This document shows, in pieces, positions 45,986 through 57,975 of a DNA stretch of 64,000 nucleotides. The notes under the pieces were generated by a model. The model had not been told where the DNA came from and made no database searches. It worked only from the letters and a program-made list of their open reading frames with translations. A program made the translations under genes and the position numbers. Source of the DNA: Neoechinorhynchus agilis (lineage: Eukaryota > Acanthocephala); assembly GCA_051530055.1 (NCBI GenBank), contig CM121343.1, forward strand, positions 4,898,001 to 4,962,000, in the 5' to 3' direction. Numbering within the stretch: position 1 is the stretch's first letter; each line of letters starts with the position of its first letter.

Positions 45986-47291
45986 CAAAAGATATGGATT
46001 CGTTGAACCTACAGCGATATTTAAGAAACAAATTTTTAGGCGAGAATTTCATCTGATTTGAGATTACCGGTGCGAAAACTAAAATTCACGTGGAAGTTTT
46101 TTAAACGATGCATTGAAATATGGATTAGTTGGCAGTGGACACAAAACCATGCTCCTTACTCACAATTTAGCGTTCCGAAATTCCATTTGCCATTTGTACG
46201 TACATTATGCCATCAGGCATTGAACTTTGGAATAATTTCTGAATTTTGAAAATTTAGGTTCCAGATCAATAACGCTGATTTTTCCAAGTCCATTTGCATT
46301 GTGTTGATTATCATTTTTAGCCACGTAGATTCGCCTTTTTTTCACAAAAAAATCATCGGATTCTGTGCGCAATTGCATTTTATTAGAAAAGCTGATAAAC
46401 TACCCGAAGTAAATTGTAGGTTTCTATACATTAAATATTGAAGCTTGAAACAATGTTTTAATATTGTCGCTTCTTGAACGAAAAAGGTGAGAAATTTAGC
46501 TTTGCGACGATATTTTGGCATTTTCTTTAGACATTTCGGCATGATAGAATGAGTTACGGCTCCTAGTGGAGTGCAAAACACCGATCACCAATAAATGTAA
46601 CAACCTCACTTTTGCCAAATTTTAGCTGCCAAATAATATCCTTCATTTTTCAAGTATTAATTCTACTTTTATTCCTTAAAGAGAGACTGAGACGAATCAC
46701 TGGTGATCCGAAGTAATGAGCATTCCTCCTAAATGCAACGGGGAATCATGCACCCGTCCTTCCGACCATTAGTGATCCAGAGCGGTAACGTTAATATATA
46801 TAAACTCTTGTGGAAAACAAAACTTATGGTTATAATTGAAGGAAGGTAAACGGTATTCGAATTTTTAATATATATATGCGATTCGGTTGTTTTACTCATC
46901 ATATATTATCTATGGAATTTTTCCTTATTTTTTATCACATTGCTTTCAATAACAAAAGGAATTTATGACTTAATCTTGGTTAAATACTAAGCGTTGCTTT
47001 GAAGGAATACATTTTGAAAATCATAATTCCGTTTATTCGGTTACTGTAAGAGATTTCCCAATGCTTATCAACTAAATTGCGTAGATTTGACTTTTTTTAT
47101 ATACTGAAATGCTGACTTTCACAAAGTAATTAAACAGAGGTGTAAATGGTTACATTTTTTAAAGGTTGGGAGTTTTAGAGATCTACATGGTGTCTTCGAT
47201 ATTTTTGAAGAATTTTCAAATTCACGGCTAATAATCAGGTCTATGATTTACTGCAAAATGTTTTAAAGACGCTTTCGCGTGAAATAAATCT
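45986..47291. other. AT-rich interval, nothing recognised
   Basis: No supported gene or repeat on either strand; several weak short frames are judged random. Confidence 0.4.
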
Positions 47292-48071
47292 TTACAATCT
47301 CTCGTTGCGTATTATTTGTCCGCTCTGAGGAATTATTTTCCTTGAGGTTTCCTTCTTCGAAGAAATATTTGACACTTCCATCCGACGGTTACTGTACGCG
47401 TACTCGGGCATATTATCCACTAATTCGATTTCTTCCAAATATCCTGGCTTTCGGTGTGAACTTTTGTGCATAATAAAGACATTCTGAATGTCGCTACTGA
47501 GGTTGTTGTATAGATCCCATCTTTGCAGAAATTTTCTTCTGCGAAAGCGTACAAAATCGCCCAATGTATCAGGATCTATTTCTTTAGGCTGAACGATTTC
47601 CCTAAAACGGCGACTGCCTCTCTTTTCGATGCGGCGTAAACTGGATGTGAGATGCGCTGACAATCGAGCCTTATTTGTTTCATCGAACTCTATATATTTG
47701 GTCGATAGCCTTTCGAAAACCGCGTTTACATTTTGTGTATCCTGCAATGCTTCGAGATACGGTCTATTTAGCACAAAGCAGTGCGAAGCATTCAATTGGT
47801 TTTCCACTGCACTGTTAGATTCTCTTGCCGGATTGAAACGATGGTGCCGCCTTCTTAGCCAATTGGTACATCGAGTGTCCTTATTTAGTTTGAGGTAATC
47901 AAGACTATCAGTCGTTTGGCCGTCGGTTTTGAATGATCTTACGGCTATAATTGGAGAAATCGCTACTGTTTTCATGGGTCTCCTATTCCCTGCCCAAAAC
48001 CGTGTATTGTCTTTAGGCAATTTATTTCTTAACATGGACTTCAATACTGTCCGGGTTTCTTGCTTTTCCAT
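47292..48071 (-). CDS. Unrecognised basic protein, 259 residues
   Basis: A single open frame from an ATG at 48071 to 47292. The product is very basic, with repeated arginine clusters (NWLRRRHHRFNP, SSLRRIEKRGSRRFREI, FVRFRRRKFLQRWDLY) and a middle PYLEALQDTQNVNAVFERLS that looks helical. No signal peptide or membrane segment. I do not recognise a family. The length far exceeds chance frames in this AT-rich DNA, which supports a real coding exon. Nuclear or RNA/DNA-binding function would be a guess from charge alone. Confidence 0.6.
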   Translation of the reverse strand: MEKQETRTVLKSMLRNKLPKDNTRFWAGNRRPMKTVAISPIIAVRSFKTDGQTTDSLDYLKLNKDTRCTNWLRRRHHRFNPARESNSAVENQLNASHCFVLNRPYLEALQDTQNVNAVFERLSTKYIEFDETNKARLSAHLTSSLRRIEKRGSRRFREIVQPKEIDPDTLGDFVRFRRRKFLQRWDLYNNLSSDIQNVFIMHKSSHRKPGYLEEIELVDNMPEYAYSNRRMEVSNISSKKETSRKIIPQSGQIIRNERL

Positions 48072-48260
48072 CTCTCACCGGACTAGTCGTTGCCTCTTCT
48101 AGGTTTATGATATCTCCTACATCCTTCTTACTCACATCGCATCATTTCACGAATAAACTATTGTGGTGTTCGTCACTGTTTAGACGCTCACGTACCCACT
48201 CGTGCGCGTAGGCGTCGTTGCAACATTAAGGTGAACGTTTTTTTATAGCAGAACTCGTGT

Positions 48261-48601
48261 ATGCGTTTTGTTCCCATTCGCACTCCCGTTGAGTTCGGAA
48301 TTTTCATTATTATGTTCCTAATGCCCACTGATACTTGCTTAATCGACTTGAAATGGAAAATATCAAGTGATCGGGGATCCGGCCACACGGAATACCGTTG
48401 CTTCAACTTTTTAAACCTAAAACACTGCCCAATTTTGCGAAAAACGTTACTCGCTCGGATTTCATGCCGAGCGAGTTAAATCGCGCTCTGGCGATCGAAT
48501 CCGTTCCTATGGAACAATCGATAATACCACCGTGTATGGAGGTAATCTCCTTTTTAGAGAAAACGATTTATAATAACTTTGTAGATTCGGTACGAAAATA
48601 A
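48261..48601 (+). CDS. Possible small unrecognised exon(s), plus strand
   Basis: The frame reading IPLLQLFKPKTLPNFAKNVT and onward to ELNRALAIESVPMEQSIIPP ends at 48601 after FVDSVRK. It looks coding (balanced composition, hydrophobic periodicity) but opens only at about 48378, after a stop, so an upstream exon would be needed. An overlapping frame from ATG 48261 is an alternative. A frame at 48786-48880 (TEVHGKKPSWRTIHLLNRIQ) runs into the LINE end. Family unknown. Confidence 0.3.
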
Positions 48602-48877
48602 ATGCCCAAAGACAATTGTGAAATGAAAGCGTTGTCCCTAAAACGAAATTTAGAAAAATTGATGTTTATAAGAAATCGCTTTTTGGGGTACTCATCAGCT
48701 TGTTCCTATTGAAATTTAGAGTCTTTTAAATAAGAGAAGTCATCTATCTATACAGATTGTATATTTTTTTGCATTAGTTAGGTTCGTGACTGAGGTTCAT
48801 GGAAAAAAACCTTCGTGGAGAACAATTCATTTGTTGAACCGAATCCAAAAAGAACAAGAGAATATCAATGGTTCGAA

Positions 48878-51800
48878 TAATAACACGTTATTTATTAATC
48901 CACAAAAAAATAGGACCCATGTACCTTTGGGTCTTCATGAACACTCGAGTTTTGAAAGGAAAAATGAACGTGGCAGTTTAGTTTTGGAGTGGATTACAGG
49001 TCAGGTCGGATGAGAATTGGCGGTTATTGTTTGCAACAGTTTGCGAGGTTAATCTTTCCTCAGGTTCAACTCCTGTAATGATATCCGAGAAGATTGGGAC
49101 CCATGGAAATGGGCCGGAGGTGGAGGGAGATGCGAGGCATAAAAGGATGAAATGAATTGGGATTGCGAGTGTTGTGCTCGTGTGAAAAAGGAAATAAAAT
49201 GTGGTAAAAATTGTAGTGGTAGGAATGAGACGCGCTTTGATTGTTTGTTGAGAATCTTATAAAGGTGTTTAGTGCAAGGGGGAAATCAACTGTGCAAATT
49301 TTAGACGATTGCGAACGAAGGGATAGTTGGTGAGGGAGGGTAAGATAAAGCTGCAGTAAAATTTAAGGAGTTCAGACGAAGGAACTCCTAAATGGCGGAG
49401 GGAAAGTGTAATGCGCGAATCCCATTTCAAGTTTTATTGAAATTGGATACCCAGAATTCTGAGGGAGGTGACTCGAAGGATGTCATTTGGAAGATCGGGG
49501 TAGGATGCGGAGTTACGAGAAAATGACGGGTGGTGCAGAAATCTTTGATGTGGATAGGTGGAAGGGTGATTGTGTAAGAAGGGTGAGATCTTTGACATAT
49601 AAGAAAAGCTTAGAGTGAGAGGAAAGAGGCTGAAGTTCGTTTATGAAAATATTTAAAAGAAGTGGAGACAGGACGGCACCCTGAGGTACGCCTTTGGTGA
49701 GGGATATTCTGATCAAGGAGGTAAAAAGGCAGTGAATGTATTGTTTTCGATTGTGAAGATAAGGGACCAGCCGGCGGATCTGCCACAAGTTGAGACCAAA
49801 ATCGGAACAGGTCTGGAGGAGTAGTGAATAATCTGCGGAGTCGAATGCTTTCGACAAATCCAGTTGAATAAGACGGCTGATGTGAGAGGAATTATTGTCC
49901 AGGTTGCGTAAGAGCGTGCCATAAATGCAAAGTAAAGCATCCGTTACGGAAAACGTGGTACGGAAGCCGAATTGAAGGGGCGATAATTTGTTGTTGAGAA
50001 GTGAAAAAAGGCGAGTTTTAATACATTTTTCGATGGATATAGGACGAAATGATTCAGTGGAAATTGGATGCCCATTTTTCAGAAGAAGGATCATTTTAGC
50101 AGTTTTTAGGCGACCGATGAGCTTGTACCGTCCGATAAACAGATAGTGTATTCGCCAATTCCAGTCTCCGTGTCAACGGGGTAATCAGAATCTATTATCA
50201 GATCGAGTGATTTATGGAGTTGAGAGCAGTGGTAAAGACGACATGGTTTCGCTAGTAGTTGACTAACTTTGTGTCGGTCATCGCGGTATAATTGAGGAGG
50301 TGATTGGTCAACAGTATCAGCAGATATTTGGCCTACATCTTCCTCTACACTACTTAATCTTTTCCTTTTCCGTCTACTACGTTCATAGCAATCATTCGAC
50401 TCTCCTTCGACTTCCATTTTAATCCGTATTAAAAGCTTGTCCATCAGTTTCTCGCATCCGCTATATGATCCACGAATGCTAAATACTTTGAACAGTCGTC
50501 GTTGAGTGGAGTCATCCCGAACGCATGCACTGAACCGAACGGACGTTGGTGACGTCCGCATGATTCTCATTTTATCAAAGATAGGAATGTTCAAGATAAC
50601 ACGCTGACTTCCCGCGGATCTAAATAGAATTCGGGCCATCGTTGGTCTTTCAAATCCCGTTTATCCCAGACGGGTGAGCGAGGTTATTTTTGACGTTGAG
50701 GTGTGCGGTGGAGGGACTAATAAGGGCACAAATGGTCAGAGTTCGCGGAAGGAAGGAGTTTAGAGGCGGGTGAATAGGGGCTCGATATTGGCGAATACTA
50801 TGTCGAGTTGAGCGTCAAAACGTGTTGGGAAGTCAATTTGTTGATTCAAATCGTAGAAAGGTGACAGAGGAAATGGTTTATTGAAGTCGCCTGCAATTAG
50901 GAAATGATATGAATTTGCGAAGTCTATGAACTCCATTATGGACACCAGCTGATGTAATGAGTATTCAGGACGAGAGGCAGGAGGGCGGTAGACGCCAACA
51001 ATCGTGAATTCACTAAGACCATTCCTTAGAGGAGCTTTGAAATGTGCGGCGATCAATTCTAGAGAGCCTATGAGTGATGAAGAGTAGGGTAGTGATTGTC
51101 GTACGAAGATTGAGACACTCCCCATGGACGGTCCTCGCAAGGAAAAGTGTCCGAGTAGGGTGGTTAGCAATGCTTCAGTTACGATGATTACATCAGCTTT
51201 TGAAGTAGATGAAATGGGTGATATTTCATTTAGTTTAGGCAGGAGGCTTCGAGCGTTGGGGTAGATTAAGATGGGGAAGGAGATTTTGTGTTGGGTGGAA
51301 ATGAGGGAGACTGAGGTCGCTTTGGTCGTCGTGGGTGATAAATTAAGGGAGGAATCGATACAGGTTGTCGATCTCAAAGGACTGACTATTACAAAAAGGG
51401 AAGTACGGGAGCGAATCGAAAATTTGTGTTGGGATGAGTGATTGGCATCGTGAGGAACGAGTTTTGCGTTGAGAATTTGTGTGGATTAGCCACGATTGGA
51501 TATGCCAATTTATGGTATATTTGTGAAGGGGTTGAGTGGTATTTCTTTACTTGTTTCAGGAGGGAGATCGTATTTAATTGGAGTTGCACGAAGTCAAAGA
51601 AGTTGAGTAATCGCTTAACTCTACGAGTTTTTGGGATGTGTAACATGATCTACGATATTCGTTAAATCGAAGTTTTATACTAAGAAGATGATGTCTGCAT
51701 TGAGTTTGGAGGGGCACTGGAAATATGCGATGATCAGTTTTTATCTGAACAGATTCGAAAAGGAAGTTGTGAAGAAAGGAGCTTGTATTTCCTATTAAGG

Positions 51801-51927
51801 AGGAGATGCGATTTATATCCTTGAGGGAGGAGTGCAAGACACGACGGGTCGAGTTCAGATCGGCGAGGTCATGACAAAAATGAATCGGAGGGTTGATTGA
51901 TTGTGTCGATGTTGAGATCGACCTCAT
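48878..51927 (-). mobile_element. Decayed LINE (CR1/L2/jockey-like) interrupted by an ORF
   Basis: Minus strand: a piece at 51927-51400, an endonuclease at 51377-50760 (LIYPNARSLLPKLNEI, IVGVYRPPASRPEYS, FLIAGDFNKPF, LDIVFANIEPL), a 534-bp unrelated ORF (separate entry), then a reverse transcriptase at 50094-49513 (FRPISIEKCIKTRLF, SPLQFGFR, LIQLDLSKAFDSADYSLLL, GVPQGAVLSPLLLNIFINE). The YADD box reads YVKD, so a catalytic aspartate is lost. The 3' UTR (49500-48880) ends with AATAAATAACGTGTTATTA on the minus strand, the same terminus as the two minisatellites. The clade was not determined. Confidence 0.82.
50106..50639 (-). CDS. 177-codon ORF of unknown origin between the LINE endonuclease and reverse transcriptase
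   Basis: An uninterrupted frame from ATG (50639) to 50106. It does not look like retroelement protein. The N-terminal third (ILNIPIFDKMRIM, SVRFSACVRDD, RLFKVFSIRGSYSGCEKLMD, then KLLIRIK) has the beta-alpha-beta rhythm and final helix of a KH-like RNA-binding fold, but lacks a clear GxxG loop. The middle is charged (SRRKRKRLSSVEEDVGQ). The C-terminal part (VSQLLAKPCRLYHCSQLHKS) is unassigned. It is in the same orientation as the LINE. It could be a captured host exon or cDNA, or a host exon with LINE pieces on both sides. No homologue was recognised. Confidence 0.5.
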   Translation of the reverse strand: MARILFRSAGSQRVILNIPIFDKMRIMRTSPTSVRFSACVRDDSTQRRLFKVFSIRGSYSGCEKLMDKLLIRIKMEVEGESNDCYERSRRKRKRLSSVEEDVGQISADTVDQSPPQLYRDDRHKVSQLLAKPCRLYHCSQLHKSLDLIIDSDYPVDTETGIGEYTICLSDGTSSSVA

Positions 51928-51989
51928 ATCCTTATAGTTATTTGCTCCTCCTTTTGCTCTTTTTCCTATTCGTTCAGATGTTTCTTTGG

Positions 51990-52460
51990 CCGTTTATTCA
52001 ACCGTAGCTTTCTTAATAATTACTGGAGGTGAACCGCTGCTCCTATCCTTCACAGTAATTTTAGAATCATTAAGTACACTCGCAGTATCTTCAACACAAC
52101 TCGTTTCCAACGAGTCTTCGTTTGAGTTTGCCGTACTGATGGAACGATTACCTTCGTAGCCACTTCACTAGCCGATTTATGTAAACCTTTAGCATGTTTT
52201 TTAGAATTCTCCATGGGAACCTTTGTCTGCCTCTTTGAAGAGTTAAATTTGTTCTCGTTGCACATTTTGATATCAACCAACTGTTCATTTCTAATAACTT
52301 CTTTTTCATATTGATTAGCATCAGTTTTGGCATCCTCAGCTGTGTCCACCGCTTCAATTAACGAGTGCTGTAGAGTATCGGTAACTCGTTCAAAGTACTT
52401 TTTAGTGCGATATCGATAAGAGCAGAATGCTCAGCAGAGTTCTGTTCACAGTTCATTGAT
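51990..52460 (-). pseudogene. Possible frameshifted gene remnant
   Basis: Three overlapping minus-strand frames give coding-like text in sequence: MNCEQNSAEHSALIDIALKS (from 52457), then VTDTLQHSLIEAVDTAEDAK through KKHAKGLHKSASEVATK, then NEDSLETSCVEDTASVLNDS to a stop after IIKKATVE at about 51996. The joins need frame changes with no room for introns, suggesting single-base indels. Lysine- and serine-rich, family unknown. Confidence 0.3.
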
Positions 52461-52616
52461 TATTTTTAAAAATTTAGAGTATACAACGAGCGAGAGAGAC
52501 GCGACGAAAGAGAGCGATAGGGCGACGAGATAAAGTGAGTGGTCAAATTAAAATAAACTAGATTTCCCTTGCATTGAGGTCTTATTTAAAGATGTACTTG
52601 CGAAGCACACTCATGT

Positions 52617-55550
52617 TTAATAAAAATAAACCGGTGACTTGAATTTTGGGTCGATTGACCCATCCCACGCACTAGAGTTAGTAATCCATCCGTCCTCGTT
52701 AACGCTTATTTCGCCACATTCAGTGGGATCCTCTTCGTCTTGAATAACCGGGAGAGATTGCGCGTGTCTCAATGTAGACGAGTCGTTGTGCATCACTCGT
52801 TGCCAGGGACTTGCTGGATTGCTATTACCAATAGTTATGTCGAATCCGACATTAGATTCAAGCACTGTGTCCGAAGATACTGGAGATGAGCTCTAAAAAG
52901 GTATGACAAATGATGGATTAATGTAGCTTAAAATTTTAAACTTAAAGATGTACTGCCGCTTGTTAAATATGGTTTAGAAATTGTCGTTTAAAAGCAACAA
53001 TCTAGCGAACTTCAAATAAATGTAGTTTCACAACCGCCGAATTTATAATTACGAGTCTATAGAATTCGGTATTGTTTACTTACATTGAACGAGTTTTTAA
53101 GGTGGCGCCGGTCTCTGCTTATTGGACCATATTTGTTGTGAGTCGGTGTTTCCGAAAATGGAATAACAGTCTCGTGATCGTATGGTCTAATAAATGGCGA
53201 TCAAAGGGATGTTCAGAATGTTAGATTGTACCTTGCTGGAATGGAGCTGAGGTAGTTTGATGGCGATGTGTGTTGCCGCTTGAAAGAGAGCTCCCGTTGC
53301 TGCTGTTGACGCAGGCTGGATGGATATAAATTGGGAACGCTTTCAACTCTTCGAAGAACGTCATAAGGATCATCAAAGCTTGCAACAGGCAATGGATGTA
53401 AGGCTAAATATTAGTTTTTGAGTGAAATGAAAGTATAGATTAGAACATACGAATCGGCCGAATTTGACTGAGCAAGTTTTGCTTTCTTATTTGAAGGTTT
53501 TCGATTTGTTTATCGAGACTGATGATTGCATTCGTCAAATCTCCGTTGGTTTCTGCTCCTTTCATCAGTTGATCACGAATCTCAGGTGATCCAAATGCGG
53601 CCGATCTTATAATGGGTGGTGGTGGTACCTCAGCGTTGGTATTTCCGTATGCAGCGGTGACGGGCACAGATGAATTTTGGCCCACGTTCCCAGTTCCATC
53701 AAAAGCTTTTAACGGTATTAATAAATCCGATCTATGGTTTGATTGATACACGACAGGTGTAAGACCCGGCGGCGGCTCGACTGTGGGGGGTGCTTGTAGT
53801 TCATATAGTGAACTATTTATTACGTCCGCGATAGAAAGCTGGGACATTGGCTGTTGCTGTTTGGATGGCTGAGAAGGCGGCAGTGGTGCAGCGATCGGTG
53901 GATGTGTTTGGGCCGCCAGAACTCTGGGAGGCATCGAAAGAGATGTCGGTTTCGAGCCTGCTGATATAGACGAGTGAGCAACCTGAGAAGGCATGAACAA
54001 TGACATCTTTGGCACTTTGGAAGTTGACACTTGTTGGACAAGTGAAGACATGCTGTTGGACCATGTTCGGCGATGAAGTTTCTGGTTAGCTCCATTCTGG
54101 CAGTCGACTGCAGCCATGACGGATGACACCGCAGCCGCCACATCGTTCAGATTAAGAAATTCTACGGAGTTTGATAGTGAGTTTCTCTTACTGCAGATGA
54201 TTGGATCAGATCGATTATGTCGTCGAAACGCTGATTGGATAACGTGAGACTTGGTCGAATAAATAAACAGGCAATTTGAAATTCGATGAAGACAATTAAA
54301 TAGAGTCGATTGAAAATCGGTCCATTCTGCATTCCACTGCGGTATTTGAGTATGGTAGACATGATTACAGTCCGCGACAACAGTGGGCAGGAGTTTGAAT
54401 GGATCCCCATTATATTGAAGGACGTGCTTAAGTTCACTTATTATTTGAGAGAAGGATTGAACGCCGGGGTGTATGATGGCGTTCGTTGAAGAGCACTGCT
54501 GTGAAGTGGATGAACACTGCTGATGATCATCTGCTTGAATAGGTTGCCTGCTTATCCGATCAATCACAGCGTTCATATGATATTTGTGATTCGCGTCACC
54601 GTACAATAGAATAGACCAGGTTTCGGGCGAAATTCGAAGTCCCGCGTCCATAGCAATTTGAGCGATTTGAGCGTCGTGTTCACGTCTCAGCGCTTCATAG
54701 GTGCGAAACTCTTCCTTTAATTGCATTAGCGAACTCTCTTCTTGTCTCTTTTGCAACTGCAAAGAATCTTAAGGAACGTGTTGACTAAGCGGAATGCAAC
54801 TAACCTTGAAACACGACGCCCTATAAAGTAATTGAACTACATGGCCGATACTGGTTTTCGATGCCCTCGGGAAATGAGGTTGAAGTTTCTGCACAACAAA
54901 TAATACGAGCATTTTTCTCGACAAGGCAGATCCATCGCCTAGTGCAACGAGAACTAATTTTAAAGTTTCCTCTTGCATTGCTAAAAAGGAAAGGTTGAAG
55001 GTATTTCAAAGTGCGTACATTCTATCATACCTGGGCCTAAGAATTGGCAACCGCGATTTCTGACAGCTAACCAAAGACTTTTTGTGATTTGAGTTTGATT
55101 CTGATAAAGCATCAGAAAATCTATTGCAAGGCGTTCAATCAACGATCGGCAATTCCGCAATGCGTTATTGAAGTAAATAAGTCTTGCGCTACTATCTTCA
55201 TGTGGAAGTGGTTGTTTAGCGATTCCATTGATCAATGTCATGAGCCGTCGAATGGCCGGTCTGGTCAATGACTGTTGCTTACTAAGTCCTCCTCCCGTGA
55301 TTTTGGTTGACGACGGCACCGTATAATTTTGAATACAATCCATCATGTCAACGAGCTGATCGCTGATACTGTCTTCTTTAAACACGGCATGCCTGTTACT
55401 GTCAATGCAAGCGTTTCCGGTGACAGTGCCGGAGCAAGAAGTGCTAAGGGCGAAATTACCCGCCGGCGCCACCGCCGCTGAAGCGACTGAAGATGCGTTT
55501 GGTGGATCCGGTGGCGCTGTTGAAGTCGCCACAATATCTTGGTTGTTCAT
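52617..55550 (-). CDS. Roquin (RC3H)-type RNA-binding protein lacking RING and CCCH finger
   Basis: Roquins bind stem-loops in mRNA 3' UTRs and recruit deadenylation. The ROQ/HEPN core is very well conserved: [18 protein letters not shown], then after short introns [80 protein letters not shown]. The following region, where the family has a CCCH zinc finger, is continuous here (54560-54100) and has none. A proline-rich low-complexity tail follows ([20 protein letters not shown]), a coiled segment ends at 53450, and two further exons (about 53238-53402 and 53060-53190) lead to the last exon 52897-52617. The chosen ATG (55550) has an in-frame stop just upstream; no RING finger was found upstream. 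Confidence 0.9.
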
Positions 55551-56200
55551 GGAGTCGTCGTCGTCGTCGTCGTCTAAAGCTTAGAGCGCCCCGCGTATAT
55601 ATCTCCCGGAACACTTTTTTTTCACGCTTCCTGCGCTTTGATTGGCGTTAGTGACTAAGTGAAACGACGTGCGAGCACACACAGAGCGGGAGATATGGAA
55701 GCTTTTCTCATTCAGGACCGAAATCCGTACAGTTCGGTCAACTTTTCGAACGGCACCCCACCCTCCCCCTTCCAATGCTGCGGCCTCTAAGCGAAAACGA
55801 GCGAGAGAACGCGCCCAACGCATCGAACGCGACATATACAACAAACCAAGAAGTTCCCGACGAGTTGTACGCGCCGTGGGCATATAGAGAAAAGAAGACA
55901 ATGCTGATTTCTCTGTCTGTTCGATGGTGGCACATTTACCACCACCACCACCGCCGCCGCCGCCGCCACCGACGCCGAGTCGCACACGCGCCCAAACTTC
56001 TCTCACCGTGCTGCTTTGCCGTCATCGTTTTCTTCATACGCTGAATGCACGGCGCGTAGGCATGGAAGATCCGGCGCTAAACGCTGTGCCATCACGTCGA
56101 CGACCCTGTGCCCCACGCACGCACGAGCGCGCGCGCGAGCGAGCGAGTAACCACTGCTGAGAGGGGACGCAAGGAAGTGACCACTCCGGGTTAGGTTCCC
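55551..56200. promoter_or_regulatory. GC-rich upstream region of roquin with simple repeats
   Basis: A (GTC)n run at about 55554-55575 abuts the roquin start, and CCACCACCACCGCCGCC repeats lie at about 55938-55975. The region is much richer in GC than its surroundings and carries the sequence duplicated at 45670-45985. Long alternative frames here, such as polyglycine, follow from the simple repeats. A promoter role is inferred from position. Confidence 0.5.
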
Positions 56201-57970
56201 TTTTTAAATTTAGAAAAGATCCACCTACTGAGTTCCTCCACGATCCGTGTAGCGTTGTGAGAATGAAAATGACCAAACGTTTTGCACCCCTCGGGGAAAG
56301 GCGAATAAATACTAGCTTAAATTTGCAATAAACAAATGATTTCGAAACAGTCTCATTGTGGACCCTTGAATACGAAGGGGATTAAAAGTCCTAACGAAGA
56401 ACGTTAGACATTGATGATTCTTAGTGCTTCACGACTTGAATTGACAAGGTTCGAGCGGGGTTGCAATATATCCTCTAGATTGTTTAGTAAGAAACGTAAT
56501 GTGATAACTCATAAGCTTGAACACATCCGCTGTTTTCCCGTGGTATACATTGGAGGAGCCCGCTCAAGTTTGTTCACTTAAATCAGGCAACAATAAAAAC
56601 GCTACTTTTACTGCCACGGTTCCCTTACACAAGAGATCTAACGAAACTATTCAAAAAAGCGAGAAGGGGCGGTGTCGTCCAACAATACTAGGTTTTACAG
56701 AAAAGTCCTCGTGGATTCAATACAAGCTATTTCTGAGATAGATTCCAATCAAAAAACGGAATAAACACTTTCTGTGTTTCATTATAATCACAGAATTTAA
56801 GAAAATTAGCATTCTTACACAAATGCTAATAAGTATAATGCCGGTATATGGAAATATTTAACGATAAAGGATTAAACGTGAATACGATTAATCATTGTTA
56901 AAAAGAACAAAAAAAAATCAGTGCTGAATACGAACATTTGCGACAAGTTTAAAGGATAAATTGTTCAAAAAATATTGTAAACTATGAAGAATTAAAGGCC
57001 TGACTAATGGCGAAATTATGAACCATGAGAAGCTTCGATGCATTCATTCGATTTGAACTTTAGTGCATTCAAACCAAAAGTCATGTAAACTCTTCTTGGC
57101 AAAGCGTAAGTCATAGGATTCATCAACGAGTGTTTCTACGTTCGTAGACAGAAAGGAAAGCTTTTTTTGACGTACAACTACCACTCCGAATTCTCGCAGG
57201 GATGATTGTTTCTAAGCGCATACCTACGGCAAAAATCAGAATAAAATGTAAAATTTATGGAGCTATTAAATCAAAAAAGCAATTGTCAGTTCTAGAATCA
57301 CGATTTCCACTCAGCCAAAGAATTTTCTCAGAGAAGGCTTAGTTCAAGATATTTAGATTCGTGGATCTTAGAGAGGAAATTGCGATCCAGCTTTTGATAG
57401 GAATATAGAATGAATGGGCCTGTCACCAATACTTTTGAGCATACAAATAGCGAAATAAAAATGATGTTGAGGTGTCGATAGGATCAGCACGCTTGTTCCT
57501 AAGGAATGTTACTCACACTGGTATTCTGATTGGATATCCACTCAAGGATTGCGATATAATGTTTGTCGAATATGGTGGAGAACCTAACAGTTCGAAAAAA
57601 TGAAAAACGCGTTCTAATTCTGGAGTTGAAAGGTTAGTGGCTTCCAAAAACAGACGATGGCTAGTGATTGAATAATGAAGAAGTTCAATATCGACAAAGA
57701 CATCGCTCATAAATTTAGTCGACTATTATGATGTCGAGAGAGCGCGATCAAACCTGTGAAAAAGCACCACAGCTAATAGAGGCATCAGTTCCATTCTATG
57801 TTCCATCAAGAACTGATATTTGATGGATTTATCCAATTTTGCACCGTGCCGGCACGTAGAAATTGCGATTACAGAATATCGTCACCCAGAGTCGCACATT
57901 GGTGGCGGTTAAAACGTGTCAAGTCTATATTTTATTAATTAAAACTCTGACCATTAAGTCTATATTTTCG
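56201..57970. other. Gene-poor interval
   Basis: No convincing exon. A 65-codon minus-strand frame at 57710-57513 (ELLHYSITSHRLFLEATNLS) has a natural composition but no partner exons. Confidence 0.35.
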
Positions 57971-57975
57971 GATTT

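Noticed and set aside
55581-56160. Glycine-rich and proline-rich ORFs upstream of roquin
   Set aside because: They are translations of GC-rich triplet repeats (GTC, CCACCG) in overlapping frames on both strands, with no conserved feature.
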